A stretch of DNA of 39,598 nt from Methylococcaceae bacterium (lineage in GTDB: Bacteria; Pseudomonadota; Gammaproteobacteria; Methylococcales; Methylomonadaceae), in the NCBI GenBank assembly GCA_005772825.1, contig SXIP01000085.1:1-39598 (forward strand), written 5' to 3'. The notes beneath the pieces were generated by a model that searched no databases, was not told the origin of the DNA, and saw only the letters and a list, made by a program, of their open reading frames with translations. Of the stretch, positions 35,056 through 39,598 are shown in pieces. The translations under genes and the position numbers were made by a program. The number at the start of each line of letters is the position of its first letter. The stretch's first letter is position 1.

Positions 35056-35162
35056 GCTTTAGTGTGGGTTATAACAAACAGTCAAAGTCCTATTTCTTCA
35101 GAATACACCTATCTAAGGTATTGAAGAATAACCCAGACTCAGTTTAACCCAGACAAAAGCTG

Positions 35163-35885
35163 TTAAAAATACCCCGGTTTACCGGGGTATTTTTTGCCTG
35201 AAACATTCAATATATCTTCACGTATAATTGCCCCTGAATGCAACGCGCTGGCAATAAGCGCGAGCTCAATACCTATCTGTTTTAACGCCGCTAAATCAGC
35301 GCTATTTCTTATACCTCCGGCAGCAACAAACCTTTTATCAGGATATTGCCTGCAAAAGTTGTTTAACTTGGTTAAATCAGGGCCACAGTTTCCGCCTACG
35401 CAATTCAGCGTCATGATAATAACGATGTCCGGCCATAGGGCCTGATTGTAAAAAAGACTCTTTGCTCCCAGCGCTTCAGCAGCAGAATAGTCCAAAGAAA
35501 GAACAAAGTTATTATTGAAGGATTTAAGCTCAAAAATTGTTTCATCGTTATAAGACTCACTTCCCAACACCGGCAAATAATTACCGGGTTGCCTTGATAC
35601 CTTGCTGTACACCTGATAACCACTATCCACCCAAAACATGATTTTTGGAAAAGCGGCCAATATATCGCTGATTAATTGTTTATGGTCACCCTGTCCGGTA
35701 ATGGCATTCAAATCGGCAATATAAAATGTGTCGAAATCATAAATACGCAGGAACGCGTTGATAACCTGATAAACATCCGATGATTCACACAGCCTGCTCT
35801 TAATCGGCTGGTAATGCTCACGCTGTCCTTGCTTGGCATGAACAACAATGCCGTCTTTCAAATCGATTACCGGAATTATTTTCAT
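35163..35885 (-). CDS. HisA/HisF-related TIM-barrel protein of the C1 island
   Basis: A 240-residue relative of the histidine enzyme HisA. It keeps IPVIDLKDG with D8 and the second aspartate in LSLDYS (D132), and a phosphate-binding AAGGIRNSADL (188-198), so catalysis is plausible. Such HisA-like proteins occur in archaea and methylotrophs with H4MPT and are not part of histidine synthesis; no his genes lie here. I start at MKIIPVIDL (35885); a longer frame to 35948 adds 21 uncharacteristic residues. The last codons and stop lie inside the terminator hairpin shared with fae. Confidence 0.88.
   Translation of the reverse strand: MKIIPVIDLKDGIVVHAKQGQREHYQPIKSRLCESSDVYQVINAFLRIYDFDTFYIADLNAITGQGDHKQLISDILAAFPKIMFWVDSGYQVYSKVSRQPGNYLPVLGSESYNDETIFELKSFNNNFVLSLDYSAAEALGAKSLFYNQALWPDIVIIMTLNCVGGNCGPDLTKLNNFCRQYPDKRFVAAGGIRNSADLAALKQIGIELALIASALHSGAIIREDILNVSGKKYPGKPGYF
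35165..35194. terminator. Bidirectional terminator between fae and the HisA-like gene
   Basis: AAAAATACCCCGG and CCGGGGTATTTTT form a perfect 13-base stem with a TTTA loop. It ends in a T-run on the + strand and has an A-run before it, so it can work in both directions. It covers the last codons of the minus-strand HisA-like gene. Confidence 0.93.
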
Positions 35886-36055
35886 AAAATAAATGTTGTT
35901 GCGGGACACGGGATACAATAGCACAGACTGAGATACACTTAACATCACACCCGCAAACCACTCTGATAACCGACTCTTCCGACCTAAAAAACGAGTATTT
36001 TTAATTCATTTATGCTTATGATGAATACCGAATATTTTCAACCCTTGATCCCGTC

Positions 36056-37030
36056 ATGAAAATATTGATTTTCGAATATATCAGCAGTGGTGGCTTCAAT
36101 AAGCAGGAATTGCCTGAATCCCTGGCCGATGAAGGGCGCTTGATGCTGCAAGCCTTGCTTGATAACTTCACGACAATAAAAGACATGGAACTCACAGTTA
36201 TGCTTGACAGCCGTCTCGCCGACTCAATCAATACAGCAGGAATAAATACCGTCATTATCGGACCGGACCATAACAGTGAAGAAGAATTTGTCCGCCTAGC
36301 CAGCCATTGTGATGCCGTATGGCCTATAGCACCCGAATTTGATGGTCTACTCCAAACGCTGTGCCGAACCGTTGAATCGATGGGCAAGCTATTATTGACA
36401 TCGCCTCCCGATATGGTCGCCATTACCGGCAACAAGTTTTATACTTGGCAACACCTCAATCAGCAGAGCATAGCGACTGTTCCAACCCGCTTGTTTGACG
36501 GCGTGAATTATGCCCCCGGAGAATGGATAATAAAGCCTGTTGATGGCGCGGGCTGTGCGGACAGTTATTTGATCATCGATCAGCAAGACTTTGACCTGAT
36601 GTCCGTACGAAACGGGCAATACATTATTCAACCACATATAACGGGTAAAAAAACCAGTTTATCCTGCCTGTTTAAACAAGGCCAAGGCTGGTTATTGTGC
36701 GCCAACTTGCAGCATTTCAGCATTATCGACAAGCAATATCATTTGTCGGAAATCACAGTGAATTACCCTGGCGATTTACGCTTATATCGGGATATAGTCG
36801 AAAACATCGCCCGCGCCTTACCAGAACTATGGGGTTATGTCGGTATTGACTTGATAGAAACACCGGAACATATCTTAGTACTGGAAATAAACCCGAGACT
36901 GACCACCTCATTTACCGGCATATACGAAGCTACAGGCATTAATGTTGCTGAAGCGGTACTGCAATTACTCAACGGCCAGCCTGCATTAAGGGCAACCAAC
37001 AATCAATCCATCACTATCAGGGTAAAATGA
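36056..37030 (+). CDS. ATP-grasp ligase of the C1 island (MfnD-like)
   Basis: A 324-residue ATP-grasp protein with the N-terminal strand MKILIFEYISSGG, the ATP loop IIKPVDGAGCADS (158-170) and the metal site VLEINPRLTTS (275-285). The start motif and length resemble MfnD, the archaeal tyramine-glutamate ligase of methanofuran synthesis (family recall, not checked). A role in attaching glutamate to the aromatic part of methylofuran is likely. Its stop overlaps the next start codon (ATGA). Confidence 0.85.
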   Translation: MKILIFEYISSGGFNKQELPESLADEGRLMLQALLDNFTTIKDMELTVMLDSRLADSINTAGINTVIIGPDHNSEEEFVRLASHCDAVWPIAPEFDGLLQTLCRTVESMGKLLLTSPPDMVAITGNKFYTWQHLNQQSIATVPTRLFDGVNYAPGEWIIKPVDGAGCADSYLIIDQQDFDLMSVRNGQYIIQPHITGKKTSLSCLFKQGQGWLLCANLQHFSIIDKQYHLSEITVNYPGDLRLYRDIVENIARALPELWGYVGIDLIETPEHILVLEINPRLTTSFTGIYEATGINVAEAVLQLLNGQPALRATNNQSITIRVK

Positions 37031-38073
37031 ACTCATATATTATCGGCTGGGATATAGGCGGTGCCCATGTCAAAGCAGCGGTCATGAATCAAGCGGATGA
37101 AATTATTGCCGTTGTCCAGAAGCCCTGCCCGTTATGGAAAGGCTTGGCACAATTGCAACAAGCCGTAATGACCATCATGCGAGAGCTACCCGCAATAGAG
37201 TACTGCCATGCCATCACGATGACAGGGGAACTGGTTGATTTATTTGCCGACAGGGATGATGGCGTTAAGCAAATCATTGCCGCCATGCGTGAGTTCTTAC
37301 CCGAAACCGAGCTATTAATCTTTGCAGGCTATGCAGGTATGCTACCTGCTGCACAAATTGAACCCCGGCATTATCAAGCAATAGCCTCTGCCAACTGGTT
37401 GGCAAGTGCCATCTTTGCTGCGCAAAAAGTCAGCACTGGATTATTTGTTGATGTGGGCAGCACTACAACCGATATACTGTTGTTTAATAAAGGCAACGTA
37501 TTGGCAGAAGGTTACACCGATTACCAACGCTTAATATCACAAGAACTGATTTATACAGGGATTGTCAGAACCGCAGTCATGGCCGTTGCGCAAACCGCCA
37601 TTGACGACGGCAAGGAAATCGGCATCATGGCGGAATATTTCGCAACCATGGCGGATGTTTACCGTTTAACAGGCCAGTTGAATGAAGCGCACGACCAAAC
37701 CGAAACAGCAGATGGCGCGGAAAAAACCGTCAACGCCAGCGCCAGACGATTATCGCGCATGATAGGCTGCGATTTTTCTCCTATCGAACTACCGCGATGG
37801 CAACGATTCGCTGAAAACATACGCGCCCAGCAATTACAAAAAATCCAGCGAGCTTGTCAGCGCCAATTATCCCGACACCCATTGGCCGACAATAGTCCAT
37901 TGGTAGGCGCCGGGATAGGACGGTTCCTGGTGCGACAAATTGCAACATTATCTGCTCGCCCTTATCTGGATTTTTGTGATTTATTTTCCGAATCGTCCAA
38001 GCAGACAGCCATAAAACCAGCCGATTGCGCACCGGCAGTGGCTATAGCCTGCCTAGCCAAAGAGTTTTGCTAA
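37027..38073 (+). CDS. H4MPT-linked C1-transfer pathway protein (MfnF-like)
   Basis: A 348-residue member of the actin/ASKHA-like family annotated as probable H4MPT-linked C1 transfer pathway protein. Its N-terminus is IIGWDIGGAHVKAAV and a second phosphate loop is GLFVDVGSTTTDILLF (about 138-153). As I recall, the archaeal member MfnF joins the furan and tyramine-glutamate parts of methanofuran, so this gene and its MfnD-like neighbour probably act in consecutive steps for methylofuran. Translation is coupled by an ATGA overlap. Confidence 0.9.
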   Translation: MNSYIIGWDIGGAHVKAAVMNQADEIIAVVQKPCPLWKGLAQLQQAVMTIMRELPAIEYCHAITMTGELVDLFADRDDGVKQIIAAMREFLPETELLIFAGYAGMLPAAQIEPRHYQAIASANWLASAIFAAQKVSTGLFVDVGSTTTDILLFNKGNVLAEGYTDYQRLISQELIYTGIVRTAVMAVAQTAIDDGKEIGIMAEYFATMADVYRLTGQLNEAHDQTETADGAEKTVNASARRLSRMIGCDFSPIELPRWQRFAENIRAQQLQKIQRACQRQLSRHPLADNSPLVGAGIGRFLVRQIATLSARPYLDFCDLFSESSKQTAIKPADCAPAVAIACLAKEFC

Positions 38074-38140
38074 TCTTGTGGAATGCGCTACCTTGTTGCG
38101 GATTTTATGGGTTTACTCTATTGGGTAAGCATGGTTTTCT

Positions 38141-38171
38141 GGCTCGCTCAATCTATCGTAGAATGAGAGCC
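38141..38171 (+). terminator. Hairpin after the MfnF-like gene
   Basis: GGCTC pairs with GAGCC, and inside it TCA/TGA and TCTA/TAGA continue the stem with small bulges and a TCG loop. It lies 68 bases after the stop codon, without a T-run. It may end the C1 transcript or be a processed 3' end. Confidence 0.4.
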
Positions 38172-38251
38172 GCACACAAACACCGTGTATCGCCGCCATT
38201 TGGCTTCATCCGTTCCACGCCAATAACTATCATTTTTTACCGATAAAATGC

Positions 38252-39493
38252 ATGAATCTGCGATTTAAAAAAACTCTTTTACTGATTATTACTCTACATA
38301 CAGCCGGCTGTTCCAGCCTCGGCAAAGGCGTTGCCGAAGCATTTCTCGAAAAACAGCAAGCAACCGATACCCGTACCTGTGAAATCTGGGGTGAACCCTT
38401 CAACGGAATCGCGCCCTTTCTCGACAATAAGGCGGGTAAAATGAAGGTTCTCATGGTGCATGGAGTCGGTGACCATCTACCGGGATACTCTACACAATTT
38501 GTAGAAAAGCTGTCCAAGGAACTGGATTTACCGGTGATGTCCAAACAATATAAAAATATTACCCTGACGGACCGGCTTGGGAAAAACAAAAACCTGGGCA
38601 ATTTAAGAGCTGTTCGCTTGTTAAGCAAAGACCGAAGTAAAGAGCTGTTGTTTTATGAATTGACGTGGTCCGCCATTACCGCCGAACAAAAAGAAGTGCT
38701 TGCCTACGATAACTCGGGCGAATATTCCTTTCGCAGAGCGGAAATCAACGATCTGATGAAGAAGTTTTCCAATGATACAGGCCCGGACCCCATTATCTAT
38801 CTGGGTGAAAGTCGGGAAGATATTCTGGTTTCATTTGGTCAGGCGTTTTGCTGGATGACCAAAAGTAATTGGAACGGCTTGCCCGATGATGTCGTGCAGG
38901 CTTGCTCATTTAATGACGATTCGGCTGTAAAAAATATTACTTTTGATCAATATGCCTTTATTTCCCATAGTCTCGGCAGCCGCATAATAATCGACGGCAT
39001 GCAGCGTATCGCTTCGTTGCTGAATCAGCGCGACGTCGACTTCAAGGACGCATTAAGGAAGAAGACGATCCCAATTTATATGATGTCCAATCAACTGCCC
39101 ATGTTGCAATTAGGGCGCAAACTACCGGAAGTAAGCAATCAAAAACCGGCCTATTGCCTGCCTGAAGGCGAAAAGTATAATCAGCGCATGCTCACTAAAA
39201 CACCCATCATCGCTTTTAGCGATCCCAACGATCTGTTGAGTTATGCCATTCCGCATGGCTTTGTAGAAAAATACCTGGATTCAAGGCTCTGCATAGATGT
39301 CACCAATATTAACATCAATGTGGCAACCATCATCGACGCGTTCGGCTTGGGGAAATTCGTCAATCCCCTGGAGGCACACATAGGCTACGACACCGACGAC
39401 AGAGTCATATCGCTAATCGCCAAAGGCATAGGCAATACGAATACTTCACGGATAGTTAGCGAACGATGCCGTTGGGTTGAAACCATAGACTGA
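38252..39493 (+). CDS. Lipoprotein with alpha/beta-hydrolase fold
   Basis: A 413-residue exported lipoprotein. The signal peptide (LRFKKTLLLIITLHTAGC) ends in a lipobox with C20. The hydrolase part shows an oxyanion-type VHGVGDH (69-75) and a nucleophile elbow SHSLGSR with S240; downstream SDPNDLLSY and AHIGYD could supply the acid and histidine. It resembles PGAP1/lipase-like esterases, but I do not know a characterised close relative. It follows the C1 island by 178 bases and need not be related to it. The lack of a clear ribosome-binding site makes the exact start uncertain. Confidence 0.72.
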   Translation: MNLRFKKTLLLIITLHTAGCSSLGKGVAEAFLEKQQATDTRTCEIWGEPFNGIAPFLDNKAGKMKVLMVHGVGDHLPGYSTQFVEKLSKELDLPVMSKQYKNITLTDRLGKNKNLGNLRAVRLLSKDRSKELLFYELTWSAITAEQKEVLAYDNSGEYSFRRAEINDLMKKFSNDTGPDPIIYLGESREDILVSFGQAFCWMTKSNWNGLPDDVVQACSFNDDSAVKNITFDQYAFISHSLGSRIIIDGMQRIASLLNQRDVDFKDALRKKTIPIYMMSNQLPMLQLGRKLPEVSNQKPAYCLPEGEKYNQRMLTKTPIIAFSDPNDLLSYAIPHGFVEKYLDSRLCIDVTNININVATIIDAFGLGKFVNPLEAHIGYDTDDRVISLIAKGIGNTNTSRIVSERCRWVETID

Positions 39494-39522
39494 ACTCACA
39501 ATTGCTGTGCTTAAAAATAAAT

Positions 39523-39552
39523 TTTAGATAATTAGAAAATATTGTGTATAAT
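39523..39552 (+). promoter_or_regulatory. Promoter of the tRNA gene
   Basis: TATAAT (39547-39552) is a consensus -10 box 11 bases before the tRNA. TTTAGA (39523-39528), 18 bases upstream, is a four-of-six -35 box. The A/T-rich stretch before it could act as an UP element. Confidence 0.7.
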
Positions 39553-39563
39553 AGCGGTTCTTC

Positions 39564-39598
39564 GCTGGTGTAGCTCAGTTGGTAGAGCAGCTGATTTG
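39564..39598 (+). tRNA. tRNA-Thr (probably UGU anticodon), 3' part beyond the window
   Basis: The acceptor 5' strand GCTGGTG, TA at 8-9, D-stem GCTC/GAGC with loop AGTTGGTA, and anticodon 5' stem GCTGA followed by TTTG are seen. The loop gives anticodon TG-; the acceptor and D-arm fit tRNA-Thr of gammaproteobacteria, so TGT is most likely. The gene is cut by the window end after anticodon position 2. Confidence 0.85.

Overview
The window looks like chromosomal DNA of a gammaproteobacterial methanotroph or methylotroph (Methylococcales-like; inference from gene content). It carries the bacterial tetrahydromethanopterin (H4MPT)/methylofuran C1-transfer genes (mch, fae, beta-RFAP synthase, three ATP-grasp ligases, a CitG-like protein, a HisA-like protein and an MfnF-like protein), the end of an NAD-linked formate dehydrogenase operon, and a typical gammaproteobacterial fatty-acid synthesis operon. 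I saw no prophage, transposon, integrase or CRISPR array.

Layout. (1) 1-3546, + strand: 3' end of a formate dehydrogenase operon (alpha subunit, FdhD sulfurtransferase, delta subunit), the last step of C1 oxidation. (2) 3697-4843: an SRPBCC protein and a convergent TetR regulator, then two REP-like hairpins. (3) 5021-15961, - strand: one long operon-like run, yceD-rpmF-plsX-fabH-fabD-fabG-acpP-fabF-pabC-mltG-tmk-holB-pilZ-ycfH. It has very tight coupling (ATGA and TAATG overlaps), a near-consensus promoter only a few bases from the yceD start codon, and a separate promoter plus hairpins around acpP. (4) 16137-23895, - strand: hemF, a membrane hydroxylase, a rhodanese, a split pqiA pair, pqiB, pqiC, a NahK-like kinase, a MOSC protein and an EamA transporter, with gaps or overlaps under about 50 bases. 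(5) 23896-27341: an accessory-looking block with two tandem paralogous secreted proteins. Each has a DNRLRE-type N-terminal domain, 18 collagen Gly-X-Y triplets and a divergent C-terminal tip. Their upstream regions and terminator hairpins are duplicated too. (6) 27415-38073: the H4MPT/methylofuran island. On the - strand are a nucleotidyltransferase, a HAD phosphatase and beta-RFAP synthase. On the + strand are an ATP-grasp protein, mch, a DUF3147 protein, a RimK-like ligase, a CitG-like protein and fae. A HisA-like gene follows on the - strand, then an MfnD-like ATP-grasp gene and an MfnF-like gene on the + strand. (7) 38252-39598: a lipoprotein alpha/beta hydrolase and the 5' half of a tRNA-Thr gene with its promoter.

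How the genes work together. Formaldehyde is condensed with H4MPT by Fae, carried through methenyl-H4MPT by Mch, passed as formyl groups to methylofuran, and released as formate, which the formate dehydrogenase at the left end oxidises to CO2. The remaining genes of the island probably build the two cofactors: beta-RFAP synthase for H4MPT, and the ATP-grasp and MfnF-like proteins for methylofuran or its glutamate tail. The most novel material is the tandem collagen-like pair with its structured, duplicated leaders, and the uncharacterised members of the C1 island.
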